Assembly: GCA_958430865.1 (NCBI GenBank)
Contig: CAUDNR010001057.1
Coordinates: 42,934-106,933, forward strand
DNA: 64,000 bases
DNA from: Entrophospora sp. SA101
Lineage: Eukaryota; Glomeromycota; Glomeromycetes; Entrophosporales; Entrophosporaceae
Reading direction: 5' to 3'
Below are positions 32,627 to 43,957 of this stretch, one piece after another (the first letter of the stretch is position 1; every line of letters begins with the position of its first letter). Under the pieces are notes generated by a model. That model had not been told where the DNA came from. It ran no database searches and saw only the letters and a list, made by a program, of their open reading frames with translations. The translations under genes and the position numbers were made by a program.

Positions 32627-32863
32627 ATATAATTCTTGGGGGTATAAAGCAAAGTTAGCGTCAAACAAATTGTTGCAATTCGCCGGACTTTAAATCCTTC
32701 AACTTCAGCATGCAAAATTCTTAATAATCGTGGTAGAAGCAGGACACCGCCGAGAAATTTACCGCTAAAATTAAAACTTTGCTTGCAATTATAACTCGCT
32801 AACTAGAAAAAGCATTTTGGTAGACTAAATTCCGCCAATTCTCGCTAAAATATTAAGTATATA
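32627..32863. other. Intergenic, no supported gene
   Basis: About 235 bases between the giant gene and the membrane-anchored nuclease-like gene. No long coherent frame on either strand. Confidence 0.4.
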
Positions 32864-33412
32864 ATGAAATTAGGTGAAATAGCAGAAAAGTTAAAGAGTT
32901 TTTTTTTTAATTACGGGTGGATAATTTTAATTTCCTTAATTACTCTGGTTTTGCTAATTATTTTAATTCGTTGGCTCAGCAAAGTAGAACCCCCAGAAAA
33001 AAAATTACCGGATAATGTCCTTATTTGTCCCATCCGGGGAAGAATGAAAAGGGGAAAATACGCGGCTGATGGTCGATATACCGAAGAATACTGAACAGTT
33101 AGATTAGTCAAATGATTTTTGAGCAGAGGCTACGAAAAAGACCAAATTATTTTTGAACACGTTATTCGCATTGGTCGAGACGGCCATAATTCTTTACGCG
33201 TGGATTTAGTGGTTAGCAAGAATAGGAAATTTTTTGTGGTGGTAGAAGTGAAAAATAACTCGCGGGAAATTGATTCAGCCATCAAGCACCAATTAATTCC
33301 GGCCATGCGAATACTTAATGCTCGACACGGAATTTACTTTGACGGAACAAAAAAAAGCCGAATATATACTAGAAATGAAGATGGGTCGCTATCTTGCAAA
33401 CCATTTCCTTAA
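32864..33412 (+). CDS. Membrane-anchored HsdR_N-like nuclease-fold protein
   Basis: 182 residues from ATG 32864. A hydrophobic helix at about residues 17-38 anchors the N-terminus. The soluble part has the order of type I restriction HsdR_N domains: an E-H-V-I-R-I-G-R strand, a Asp in R-V-D-L-V-V, and V-V-V-E-V-K-N as the ExK strand. Two TGA Trp codons occur. No methylase or helicase gene is beside it. It could be an anchored DNase for scavenging or defence; role inferred only from fold. Confidence 0.6.
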
Positions 33413-33439
33413 TTTTCTTCAAGGTGAATTAACTACTTG

Positions 33440-33690
33440 TAGAAGTGGGAGAGTTTTTGCGACAAGTTTGATAAATTGCTTTTTCTATTACTTACTGGCT
33501 ACCCCTAAATGTTCTTTAATCGTCCTTTACCAATCGTGTGAGGATAATTGAGTTTTAGTTTGCTTGGGCAGTCTATTCCTGTTTCTGGCGTGTTTCTTAT
33601 GAAAACCTCAAATGGTGCGATATTCTCTATGTCTTTGGTAGTCATTCTTGCTACTACGAAAAAAAATATTCGAACCAGTAAAAATTATAA
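33440..33690 (-). pseudogene. Remnant of a PemK/MazF-type toxin gene
   Basis: The minus strand keeps the C-terminal two thirds of a PemK/MazF-like fold: a V-V-A-R strand, a strand with A-P-F-E-V, and a T-I-G-K-G-R-L segment typical of the family. A TAG interrupts the frame near 33525, with a shift and two further stops after it, and the 5' part is missing. No antitoxin gene is adjacent. It should be inactive. Confidence 0.5.
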
Positions 33691-33738
33691 TCAAAAAGGG
33701 GCTAAAAAAATGAACCAAACAATAACACTACTTTTAAA

Positions 33739-34230
33739 ATGATTAACCTGATTTGGGCCATGAACCAAGATTATATAATTGGTAAGGATAATTCTTTGCC
33801 GTGAAAAATCAAGGAAGAAATGCAATATTTCACCCAGACTACCCAAGGGCACGCAATATTAATGGGTCGAAAAACCTTTGAAAGCATTGGCAAGCCTTTA
33901 CGCAAAAGACGCAATATTGTTCTTACTAAAAATCAAGAATGAGCAATAAAAACCAAATTAAAATATCCGCAACTAGTAATAGAAAATAATCTTGTTCCAA
34001 TTATTCAACAATTTGCCAATCAGCCTGAACAATTATTTATTATCGGTGGTCGAGAAATATTTTACCAAACTTATCCTTTTGCCGACCAATTATATATTTC
34101 CGTAATCAAAGAAAAATACTCGGGCAATATTAAATTAGATTTTTTCCCGGAGTTAATTAAAGATTTTCAATTAAGAGAACAAAAAGAATTTTCACAATTT
34201 GTAACTCAAATTTATCACCGAAAAAAGTAA
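33739..34230 (+). CDS. folA: Dihydrofolate reductase
   Basis: 163 residues from ATG 33739. The enzyme reduces dihydrofolate to tetrahydrofolate with NADPH. Landmarks: W-A-M-N at the start, I-I-G-K-D-N-S-L-P-W (TGA Trp), M-G-R-K-T-F-E-S-I, R-N-I-V-L-T and the I-I-G-G strand. It supports ThyA at 40123, which oxidises the cofactor, so a folate cycle for dTMP is implied. Confidence 0.93.
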
Positions 34231-34388
34231 AGGTTGGGATTTTGTCTTGCTTTGCTTTTTCCTTGCCATTTTTTCTTCAAAGTTTTGCCTATATATTTTC
34301 AGATGTTGACAACATTAACAACAAGAAAAGACTTAACCCTAAAAATAAGTTATAATGGAAACTGCTGCTAATTTCATTTCACTTATTA

Positions 34389-34462
34389 TGGGGTGTAGCC
34401 AAGTGGTAAGGCAAAGGACTTTGACTCCTTCATCGTTGGTTCAATTCCAGCCACCCCAGCCA
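34389..34462 (+). tRNA. tRNA-Gln (anticodon TTG)
   Basis: A 74-nt cloverleaf with encoded CCA; acceptor TGGGGTG/CACCCCA, anticodon stem AAGGA/TCCTT and loop CTTTGAC give anticodon TTG. Charging probably needs the GatCAB route, as gatB is present. Confidence 0.92.
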
Positions 34463-34594
34463 AAATAAAAGCTTAGACACAACTATTATTCTACTTGAAT
34501 TTTTGCCATGAATGGTATTAATATTATCTTTTTTAATGGAGATTTTTTAGCAGAAACCGAAAAATTACTTGGTTCATAATTAAAAATAACTATT

Positions 34595-34972
34595 ATGGAA
34601 AACCTCAAAACTTCTGGCCAAGGTAATTTATTGAACCAAATTACTAAGCCATATTTACGAAATGATTTGCTTCCTTTGCAAGTAGGAGAAAAAGTCGAAG
34701 TAATCACCAAAATTCAAGACAAAGGAAACAAAGAAAAGTATAAACTATCTTCATTCAAAGGAATAATTATTGCCCAAAAAAGAAAAAAGCAAATTAGTTA
34801 TAATTTTACTGTCCTCCACGAAAGCAATAAATTAACTATCAAGCAAATTTTTTTTTATCATTCGCCCCTAATCGCCGAAATTAAGAAGTTAGGCAAAATT
34901 AACCAAAAAGTCCGCCGGGCTAAATTATACTTCTTAGAAAGAAAACTGGCTGCCAGAAAGGCTGGTGAATAA
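34595..34972 (+). CDS. rplS: 50S ribosomal protein bL19
   Basis: 125 residues from ATG 34595. Conserved V-G-E-K-V-E-V, F-K-G-I-I-I-A and the C-terminal K-V-R-R-A-K-L-Y-F-L mark L19, which lies at the subunit interface. Size is normal. It is not beside trmD or rimM. Confidence 0.93.
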   Translation: MENLKTSGQGNLLNQITKPYLRNDLLPLQVGEKVEVITKIQDKGNKEKYKLSSFKGIIIAQKRKKQISYNFTVLHESNKLTIKQIFFYHSPLIAEIKKLGKINQKVRRAKLYFLERKLAARKAGE

Positions 34973-34982
34973 ATTTAATAAA

Positions 34983-36161
34983 TTAAGCCTCAGAATTGCT
35001 TTCAATAATTAAATTATATTTTTCTAAATGTTCGAATTGCTCCAAATGATTTTTATTGAGAACAGTTGCTAACTCCTCTTTTCAGTTAGTGATTTGCCCT
35101 TTTTGCTGCCGAGCGATAATTTTCTGAGCATAACTCTCGCCAATACCAGTAATGGCCAAAAAAGGAATTAAAATTTGGCCATTAATTATTTGAAAGTTTT
35201 TAGTTTCTGACCGGTTAAAATCAACCCCTAAACGAAAATCTAAATGGTTTTTTTTCATTTCGAGAATAACCTTTAAAGTGTAAAGTAATTCCTTTTCTTT
35301 GGGTGTTAATTTTCATTCACGAAAACTATAACTAGGAATGTTTACCTTGTGTTTAATTTGCTTTTTTTCGGTTTCCGTCAAGTTTAAGTGCGGCAATGTT
35401 TTTCCTAAAAGAAGGCTTTTGTTTGGCTCATCAGAGTTCTCTATTTGCGTAATAATTTTTTGTTTAGTGGCTTGGAGAACCGCACTAATTTCCTCTTTTT
35501 TTTTGATTAAATATTCATTTTTTTTGGCTTTGTTTCCGTTGATTCCTTTAATTAATTCTTGTAGCACTTTAATTATTGAAAGCAATTCCTTTTCACTATT
35601 TTTCGCTTTCCCAATAGTTTCTAAAAGTTTTTCTAAACGAAAATTAATGCTGGCGGGGTCAAAGGTCATCAACCAAATATCGTGGACTGTCACGTGATAA
35701 GTCAAAAGCACAGAATAAAATTCTTGGGGATGATAAACTTTGTAATAAGCAGTTCTTCAAGCAGTCGTGGTATAAGCAATGGCGTGGGGTTTAGGAAAAA
35801 TATATTGAATCTTGCTTAAAATGCTGTAATATTTTTCTCCGGATGATAATTCTTTGCTCGTCTTTTTAGTTTCTTGGATGTCTTGAAGCAAGGTTTTGGA
35901 TTTTAAAGGCAGTAACTTAGCCAAAAAATCAATAATTTCGAGAATTTCTTTTCTTTGGCTAACTAGCCACTTTACCTGGTCAATTTCTGGTTTTGGCTCA
36001 GACTCCGACTCTTTAATTTGGTATTTTTGCTCAATTTCTTGCAACAGTTTTTGTGCCGCAATTTTTTGGTTATTTTCTTTTAAAATTTGCTGAGTTTTTT
36101 GGATAATGCTTAGCAAACAATTAATTTTTTTTTGATTTTTGGGTTCTAACGGTGTTGTCAT
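34983..36161 (-). CDS. PolC C-terminal segment with a new N-terminus
   Basis: 392 residues from ATG 36161. From about residue 120 it reads like the end of DNA polymerase III PolC: I-F-P-K-P-H-A-I-A-Y, A-W-R-T-A-Y-Y-K-V-Y-H-P, and a helix-hairpin-helix-like L-A-I-T-G-I-G-E-S-Y-A near the C-terminus. The first 115 residues are a Gln/Glu/Lys helical stretch not seen in PolC at this point. The palm, fingers and exonuclease parts are not in the window and not upstream. It is either a split PolC whose other part lies elsewhere or a relic. Three TGA Trp codons; no internal stops. Confidence 0.75.
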
Positions 36162-36266
36162 TAACTTATACTTATTTTTAATTATTTATTTAAGGTTGAT
36201 TTCTCGGGGTGAGTTCTTGGTCTTTCGCTATTTATTAGGATTTATACCCCTCATGGCTATACTTAA

Positions 36267-38435
36267 CTAATTCACAGGAGGTTTAGGTAAGTTGCCTAGC
36301 AGAATTTCCCGCATTTTTTTGTGGATATAACCACGAGTAATCCGAAAAAGTTCCGAAGTTTCCCAAAAAAAGGCTTCTTGGACCTCTTGGGGAAATCAAT
36401 GTCTCACGTGCACCAATTGGCGAACTTTTTCCAAACTTTCCAAATAATTAGCCCAAGCAAAGTCGATTTTTCGCACTAATTGCGATTTTAAATATTGCTG
36501 TGATTCTAAATTATTGGTGCTTGGTTTTTTTCGCAAAATCAGAACAAAAATATTGGAACTAGCGAGTATCTTTTGCCGATAATTGTAAATTATTTGCCGC
36601 TGATGGTTAATTAAAAGGTCGTAGTTTAAAGTATATTGACGTCCAGAAGCCTGGGCATTACGGAGCATTTCTTGGGGTTCGGCAACCATCATATTAAACC
36701 ATTTACCACTTAAAGGTTTACGGAAAAGTTCCCGTAGGTTACTACTCTGGAAAATTCTGGTAATTTGTTCTCTTACCTCGTAGTTTTTAATTATTTCGTC
36801 TTCCAAAGAGATGTAAAATTGACTTTCGCCGGGGTCACCCTGCCTTCCGGCTCGTCCACGCAATTGGTTGTCGATTCGGCGACTAAAATTTCGTTCTACC
36901 CCAATCACTAATAAACCACCGGCTTGGCGACTTTCTTCGGTTAAAACAATATCGGTTCCTCGCCCGGCCATATTAGTAGAGATAGTAATCGCTCCTAATT
37001 CCCCTGCTCGCTTAATGATTTGGGCTTCTTCTTGGTGATTAACGGCGTTTAATTTATAATGGAAAGTTCCTTCTTTAGTGAGTAAGACCGAAATTTGCTC
37101 AGAAACATCCACGCTGGGAGAACCCACTAAAATTGGTCGCTTGGTAGTTTGTTCGTTTTTTTTAATTCGTTGGATAATTGCTTGGTATTTACTTCTTTTG
37201 TCTAAAAAAATTAAATCATCACGGTCCTTGCGGACTAGCTTTTTGTAAGGGCGAATGGCAATTACTTCCATGCCGTAAACTTGCCGAAATTCCTCAGCTT
37301 CGGTCATAGCAGTTCCGGTCATTCCCGCCATTTTATCAAAAAGGCGAAAAAAATTCTGGTAAGTAATCACCGCGGTAGACTTGCTCGGTGGACTAATGGG
37401 AAGCCTTTCTTTGCTTTCTACTGCTTGCTGGATACCAGCACTATAAATCCGGTTAGGTACTAGCCGACCGGTTAAAGCATCGATAATGACAATTTTTTTT
37501 CTTTCGTAGTCCACAATATATTCTACCCCATTCTGATAAAAGTGCTTCGCTTTCAGGGCATTATGTAGCAAAAAATTAATTTCGTGATGCTTAAAAGAAA
37601 AAAGGTTATCAATTCCGTAAAATTCTTCGGCTTTTTTGACGCCTTTTTTAGTTAGCCAGAGTTCTTTTTTTTTGTCATCAAATTTGTAATCTACTTTTTT
37701 GATCAGTTGCTCAGCCAGATAGGTAACTTTTTGGTGCTTTTCCTTAACTGCTAATTCGTCACCTCCCCATCTTTGCGAAATAATCAAAGGGTTTTGGGAT
37801 TCATCAATTAAAATAGAGTCTACTTCGTCCAGCAAAGCGTAAGAAAAACGTAAGTTATTTTTATCTTCAATTCTAGTCACTAAATTATTTCTTAAGTAAT
37901 CAAACCCTAATTCGCTGCCAGTAGTATAAATAATTGTGCATTTGGCATAAAGTTCTTTTTTTTCTTCGGAACTGTGAGCATTCGAATTAAATCCCGAAGT
38001 AAGACCAAAAAAATCAAAAATTGGTTTGCCTAAAATTCAATCTCGATTAGCTAAATATTCGTTAACTGTAATTACATATACCGGTTTGCCCGATAAAGCA
38101 TTTAAGCAAATCGGCAAAAGGGCAGTGAGAGTTTTTCCTTCCCCGGTGTTCATTTGGGCAATGTTGCCGTGATGGAGCACAATTCCGCCGAAAACTTGAG
38201 TAGGAAAAAGCAAGAGACCAATTTTCCGGTGAATAATTTCTCTCACTAGGGCAAAAACTGGCACTAGGTGCTTGTCTAAATCTCTGCTTTTACGAATTTT
38301 TTCCCGTAGAACCGCGGCTTTTTTTTGTAGTTCTTCCTCGGTTAAAAGACTAGTTTTTTTTTGGCGAGCCAAAACTTCTTTTTGTAAGCGGGCAAATTTT
38401 CGCAAAACAACTTTCTTTCACCAATGACCAAACAT
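36267..38435 (-). CDS. secA: Preprotein translocase ATPase SecA
   Basis: 722 residues from ATG 38435. Drives Sec export. Walker A N-T-G-E-G-K-T is near residue 95, D-E-V-D near 200, the T-N-M-A-G-R-G-T-D motif and [11 protein letters not shown] occur in the second motor domain. The C-terminal SEC-C zinc motif is absent. Three TGA Trp codons. It is shorter than typical SecA (about 800-900), as in reduced genomes. The leader is a duplicate of that of rplP. Confidence 0.95.
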
Positions 38436-38459
38436 ATATAAAATTTTTATGCCTGTCCA

Positions 38460-38545
38460 TTTTATCTATATACCAAATAAATATGAAAACAGAAACAAAA
38501 AAAACGGGCAGTTTGCCGTGCACGAACCTCAACGGCTAAAGAAAA
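38460..38545. repeat. Duplicated divergent leader, copy B, with decayed ORF start
   Basis: Copy of 18903-18990, including the TCTATATACCAA box and the first codons of the small + strand ORF. Here the ORF from ATG 38483 reaches a stop after 18 residues; a one-base shift would restore similarity with the 66-residue gene at 18926 (H-E-P-Q-R-L-K). On the minus strand the box lies about 30 nt from the secA ATG. Confidence 0.75.
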
Positions 38546-38635
38546 ACCAACCCAGGTTGAAAAACCCTGCTTCGGTTAACGTAGCTTATTATTTTTAATT
38601 CAAAACAAGAAAAAAAGGCAGTAGTTTTAGAATTT

Positions 38636-39688
38636 TTAAAGATTGCTTAACTCTGTTCTTACTTCTTCTAAGATTATTTTACGAATATTAATTTCTAAAT
38701 TTTTAATACTTTCGGCCGCCCGGCTAATGCTACTAGCATTTTTGTTTAAATCAACCAATTCTTTTTCTAAACGCAAAAAATATTGAGGCAAGGTATCACT
38801 TATTCATTCATCTAAATTTTTGAGTCGCTTTTCTTTATCGGAGTTAACGTTTTCCAGCAAATTATGCTTTTGAATTAGAGAATCACGCATGATTTTGGCA
38901 ATATAGATAAAATTAGTTTCGTCGCTGACGTAGATTTTTTTCCGGGGGTCAAGGCAGCGTAAAGGTTTGCCATTTTCACAAGTAGCAATAATAATTCCAA
39001 AATCAGCTTTTAATTTTGCCATGTCGTTTTCTAATTTGTTTACTCAATCATTTTCTCATTTTTCGGTGTCTTTGGTTTCGTAAACTATTCGACCAGCAAC
39101 TTTTCGTGGTTCAATTTCGGTCAATACTTCTTGGAGAAAGTCGGCTTTTTTTCCTAACTGAGTTAATTTGCTGATTTTATCCTTGTCATCAAAAACACGG
39201 CTCAATTCCTCAGCTACGTATTGTTCAAATAATTCTCCTTTGCGTTTAATGGGTCGATTTTGGGCTAATAAAAAGTTCTGATTTTGCTGCCGCAATTCTT
39301 GAATTTCCGCTGCCAAATTTTTCACTCTCTCTAAATTCTCAATATACTCAGAAGATTGTAATTCGGCAATTTTTTTCGTTTGTTCTTCTAAATTTTTTTT
39401 TAATTCCTTTACTGCCGAAAGATTTTCGTAAGTGCGGTTGTCTTCTAGTTCTTGTAATCATTTTTTTCGGTATTCGCTTTCCCGAGAAAGAAAATGTTTT
39501 TCCATTAGTTCTCTTACTTGCTCGCTGATATAATTAAGCACCCGGTGTTCTTTGCTAAAATGATCGTCATTAATCATTTTTTCGCAATGAGGGCAAGGAA
39601 AGACAAGTTTATAATCTTTGATTATTTGTTTAATGTTAGTTTGGTTTATTGGTGCTTCATTTAAACTTTCTGGTTGTTGCTCATTCAT
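38636..39688 (-). CDS. DUF2130 family protein (RmuC-like)
   Basis: 350 residues from ATG 39688, four TGA Trp codons. The N-terminal 30 residues include C-P-H-C; the middle is a coiled coil; then K-G-E-L-F-E-Q, G-K-K-A-D-F and a Y-E-T-K strand followed by D-W-V-N-K-L as in DUF2130. The family has a restriction-endonuclease-like core and may act on DNA; the cellular role is unknown. Confidence 0.8.
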
Positions 39689-39788
39689 ATTTTATATTTT
39701 GTGCTTTTGTAAATATTTTTATTGAGTTCACGAATTTGCAACAACCCTTAAAAAGTGAGCAAAATGAGTTAATAAAGTGTTATCAAAC

Positions 39789-39872
39789 TGGTACCCAAAG
39801 CCGGACTTGAACCGGCACGGATAACTCCGTGGGATCTTAAGTCCCATGCGTCTACCATTCCGCCATTTGGGC
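39789..39872 (-). tRNA. tRNA-Leu (anticodon TAA)
   Basis: An 84-nt class II tRNA with encoded CCA; stem TGGGA/TCCCA surrounds loop CTTAAGA, anticodon TAA. Outside the anticodon and variable arms it is close to tRNA-Leu at 2069. Confidence 0.94.
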
Positions 39873-39874
39873 CT

Positions 39875-39951
39875 TGGTAGCGGGGGCAGGATTTGAACCT
39901 GCGATCTGCGGATTATGAGCCCGCCGAGTTGGACCACTACTCTACCCCGCG
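39875..39951 (-). tRNA. Initiator tRNA-fMet (CAT), copy 2
   Basis: Identical over its 77 bases to 2157-2233, including the unpaired C1-T72. The flanks are also shared for a few bases (GCGATATA after the 5' end), showing a duplication of the Leu-fMet pair. Confidence 0.93.
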
Positions 39952-40122
39952 ATATAATTAATTTTACCCCAAACTTTAGTTATTTTTTGCTAACAAAATG
40001 AATTAATTAGTGGATAGTTTATAGGCAATAAATCGTGGTCCAGTTTAATGATTATTAATCAGGGGGCAAAATATCTTGCAATAACGAAAACAGCGAAAAA
40101 AATCCCAAAAATAACCATATAA

Positions 40123-40995
40123 ATGAATGAAGAATATTTGCGAGTCTGCCGCTTAGTTCTCGAAAAAGGACAAAAAAAAAAAGACCGCACCGGAACTGGC
40201 ACTATTTCCTATTTCGGCGCCAAAATGGAATTTGACTTAAAAAAGGGATTTCCGCTTTTAACCACCAAAAAAATTTCTTTTCGCTTAATAGTCCACGAAC
40301 TATTATGATTTGTTAAGGGAGATACAAATATTAAATATTTAGTAGATAATGACGTTCATATTTGAAATGAGTGAGCTTTTGAAAGGTATAAAAAAACTAA
40401 TGACTGTCAGGGGGAAAGCCTCGCAGAATTCGTTGCCAAAGTTAAGCAAGACCAAATATTCGCCCAAAAATACGGCGATTTAGGTCCAATTTACGGCAAG
40501 CAATGACGAAATTTTAACGGAATAGACCAATTAAAATTCTTAACCGAAAATTTAAAAATTAATCCTTTCTCTCGTCGGCATATTCTTGCGGCTTGAAATC
40601 CGGCGGAATTAGCACAAATGGCTTTGCCACCTTGTCATTTGCTTTGTCAATTTGAAGTTTCTCCTGATTATCATTTATCTTGCCTTCTTTACCAAAGAAG
40701 CGGCGACCTGTTTTTAGGTGTTCCTTTTAATATTGCTTCTTATTCCTTATTAACTACAATGCTAGCGCAAGTTTGTGGTTATCAATTAGGAAAATTTATC
40801 CACGTGATTGGTGATACTCATCTTTACCTCAACCATTTGGAGCAAATTCAAATTCAACTGGTTCGTCAACCAAAAACTTTGCCCCGACTAGAATTAAATC
40901 CCCAAATTACTTCTCTTTTTGGCTTTAATATTGAAGATATTGCTTTAAAAAATTATCATCCTTGACCAGTTATCAAAGGAAAAGTAGCAGTTTAA
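40123..40995 (+). CDS. thyA: Thymidylate synthase
   Basis: 290 residues from ATG 40123. It makes dTMP from dUMP. D-R-T-G-T-G-T near the start, the active Cys in L-P-P-C-H, the [14 protein letters not shown] motif and G-D-T-H-L-Y near the end are all present. Eight TGA Trp codons. It pairs with folA and dut. Confidence 0.95.
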
Positions 40996-41046
40996 TCAAT
41001 AAATTCAGCAAAATTAACCTGGCTTAATTCTTTTTAATTAACTTTT

Positions 41047-41121
41047 TGGTGTCCTGGAAAGGAATCGAACCTTCGACCTACCGGTTAAAAGCCGGACGCT
41101 CTACCGCTGAGCTACCAGGAC
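41047..41121 (-). tRNA. tRNA-Lys (anticodon TTT)
   Basis: A 75-nt cloverleaf with encoded CCA. Stem TCCGG/CCGGT with loop CTTTTAA gives anticodon TTT. Confidence 0.93.
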
Positions 41122-41286
41122 ATTATGGAATTGCGACAAATTTTTTTGCTTTCTTGGCGGACATTTAGCGACAAATTAATCCTTTGCTTGCTTTAAGGCG
41201 GTTAAGCAAATTAGAATACAAACCACAAAAAAACAGATTAATAAGCAGTTGAATTGAACTTCGATAATTACCAATTTGCTCCATAA

Positions 41287-42375
41287 CTAATTTTTAGCTT
41301 TCCACCAGGCTTCAAATTCTTTATATTCCGGAGAGTTAAGCATCATTTGTTCAATTTCTTCGGTCAGTCTGGTATGTTCAGCGGCTCATTGCGGATAAAG
41401 AAGGTTGCCCTTGCTGTCTCTAAGTCCACTGCTTTCGCATTGGCTTCGTATTTCTGATTTTTTTTCTTGTCCTGTATCAATTATAATGCTATCATATAAA
41501 TTTAGGACACTTTGAACAGCGTGGGCCAATTCGTGGGCAATAGTGTTCGTTAATTTAGCAAAACTAATGTCTAGGGGGGTATAACTCGCACTGCCGTCAG
41601 GGTTCTCGGCAAATTTAATAATAAGTTCATCCATACCAATTTTTCCGTTATTAAGTAAATATACTTGGTTAAGATTAATCTCCATGGGTAAATTAACTAT
41701 TTTTCCGCCAATATATTCTGTTGGTTCTTCCGCTGGCGGACCAGTATGCCCCATTTCTACTGAATTATTTAGCAAATCTGCTCTTGTGATGTAAAAATGT
41801 CCAAATCCGCGAAAGTCCACTTCCGGATAACGTAATCCTTTTTTTTCGATAACTCGGCGGTAAAAAGTCTTTATCAAATTGTCAAAGCGTTCTTTAACTT
41901 TGGGGTCTTTATCGAGAGCGTTAGTTAATATTTCCCACTGACCGTTTCTTTGCTGTTCTCATAATTTTTTTATTTTGCTATTTCCTTGCGCAGCTTCTTG
42001 TTTTTTTTCCTTAATTCACGGATTGATTTCTTTGTTGATTAAATCACAATATTCGTTCCAAACTCGGTTTGCTTCGGCTTGGAGTTGTTCTGTTTCTTTA
42101 TCAACATGAGTAAATTTAATTTCTTTCGGCCGTTCATCAATGCTTTTGCCCCAATTAACTTCTTCGCCGTTTTTGGACTTTTCCAGTTTAATTCGGCAGG
42201 AATTTATTTCTTCTTTGATTAATTGAATTTGCCTTCTAAGTTGGTCTTTTTGCTTTTCGTTCTGTTCGGCTTGTTGCGGCGTGGGTTTAGTTTTTCCACG
42301 ATAAATAAGATAACCACCGCCGACTAAACCGGCTAATAACAAAATACCAACTAATCACTTAAAAATTTTCTTCAT
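41287..42375 (-). CDS. Membrane-anchored zincin-like metalloprotease
   Basis: 362 residues from ATG 42375. Residues 7-24 form a hydrophobic anchor (Leu/Gly/Ile) after a basic start, so the rest is probably outside the membrane. A helical Gln/Lys/Glu region comes next, then a zincin motif H-E-L-A-H near residue 272. Trp codons are mixed TGG and TGA. It is immediately followed by glyQS upstream on the same strand (6 nt). Substrate unknown. Confidence 0.65.
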
Positions 42376-42381
42376 ATTTAT

Positions 42382-43758
42382 TTAAATTTTTACGAACTCT
42401 CGGCAAGATTTTTGGTATTCTTGGTGGAGAAACTGGACTATTCCCTGCTGGGGAAGGCGAATTTGCTTTAAACTATCTCTTTCCCGGACAGTAATGGTTC
42501 CGTCTTCTAAGGTTTGAAAGTCCACGGTCAGGCAATAATAAGTACCAATGGCGTCTTGCCGGCGGTAAGCTTTACCAATGCTACTAGCTTCTTCGTAAGT
42601 GGTTGAAAAATCAGTTTCGGTTAATAATTCTTGGTAGATTTGCCGGGCTCTTTCTTGTAATTGTTTACTTAAAGGAATAATTGCTACAAAATAAGGAGCC
42701 AACAAAGGATGTAATTTTAATAATTCTCTTTCTTTCTCTTCTCCTTGGGCTTTCACCGTTTCTTTTTGATAACCGTCGGTCAAAAGAGCTAACATTAATC
42801 TTTCCACGCCAAAAGATACTTCAATGACTTGGGGGATTGCTTTTTCTCCTGTTCAATCTTGTCCCGTTTGTTGGTGGTGATTTTTTAAATCGTAATCTCC
42901 GCGGTCGCTAAGGCTACATAATTCTCCTCAACCAAAATGATACTGGAAATACAGGTCAGTAGTTTTTTGAGCGTAGTGCGGCAATTCGTCGTGGGCTAAT
43001 TTTACTTGCTTAATTTTTTCTTTATTGCCGACAAATCTGTTAAGAAAAACCCAGGCTTTTTGGTTTCAGTATTCTCACCATTTTTCCCTTTCTTCGGGAG
43101 AGCAAAAAAACTCTAACTCCATTTGCTCGAATTCTCGGGTGCGAAAAATGCCGTGGTGAAGCGTGATTTCGTTGCGAAAAGATTTTCCAATTTGTCCCAC
43201 GCCAAAAGGCAATTTTTTGCGGGTGCTTCTTTGAATAGCCGCAAAATTAATGAATATTCCTTGGCAGGTTTCCGGACGCAAATAGACGAGATTTTTTTTT
43301 TCTTGGTTGGTTATTTGTAAATCACTACTCAAAAGCAGATTAAATTGTCGTGGTTTCGTAAATTTATTTTGGCCACAGGATGGACAATTTTGCAAAATGG
43401 TGAATTTTTGTTTATCTTCTTGGGTCAAAAAGGAAGCAAATTCCTCAGCAGAGATTAAATTATCTAAGCGGTACCTTTTTTGGCAATTTAGACATTCAAT
43501 TAATCAATCATAAAAGTTTTTTAAATGCCCTGAAGCCGCTAATACTTGCGGGTGAGTAAGAATTAAACTGTCTGAACTGACATTCTGCGGTTGCGAAGTA
43601 ATAAAGAATTTTCACCATAAATCTTTTAATTTCCTTTTCAATTCGGCACCATTTGGTCCACAATCCCAAGATTTCGCTAATCCTTGGTAAATTTCCGCAT
43701 TGGGAAAGAAAAAGCCATAATGTTTAAGGTAACTAGTAAGGTCTTTGGTTTCGTTCAT
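42382..43758 (-). CDS. glyQS: Glycyl-tRNA synthetase (dimeric type)
   Basis: 458 residues from ATG 43758. Class II motifs: G-F-F-F-P-N at the start, Y-L-R-P-E-T-C-Q-G-I-F and F-G-V-G-Q-I-G-K-S-F-R-N-E, and motif 3 as G-V-E-R-L. A four-Cys zinc site is seen in the insertion. Several TGA Trp codons. Size fits the alpha-2 enzyme of Mollicutes. Confidence 0.95.
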
Positions 43759-43921
43759 TCGTTTTATAAAGAATTTTATCTGCTTTTAGTTTTTATTTCT
43801 TTTAATTTGGCTATTTTGGCTTTTAAATTAGTAATTAGTGATTTTTTTTAATATTTCTTGGCACTATTTTTGTCTTTCCTTTCAATTTATTTGCTCCCGC
43901 GGTTCGGAGATTTTGCTTTTT

Positions 43922-43930
43922 TATATAGAC
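43922..43930 (+). promoter_or_regulatory. TATATAGAC box upstream of topA
   Basis: The box is about 35 nt before the topA ATG. The same word (with an AATG a few bases downstream) precedes rplQ, rplP and secA, so it may be a shared -10 region. Confidence 0.4.
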
Positions 43931-43957
43931 AAACAGAAATGCGAGTAAAAAAACTTT

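Noticed and set aside
35338..35697. Plus ORF in the PolC piece
   Set aside because: Antisense shadow of a supported gene.
41160..41285. 39-residue minus ORF before the tRNA-Lys
   Set aside because: Has an ATG but no RBS, domain or context.
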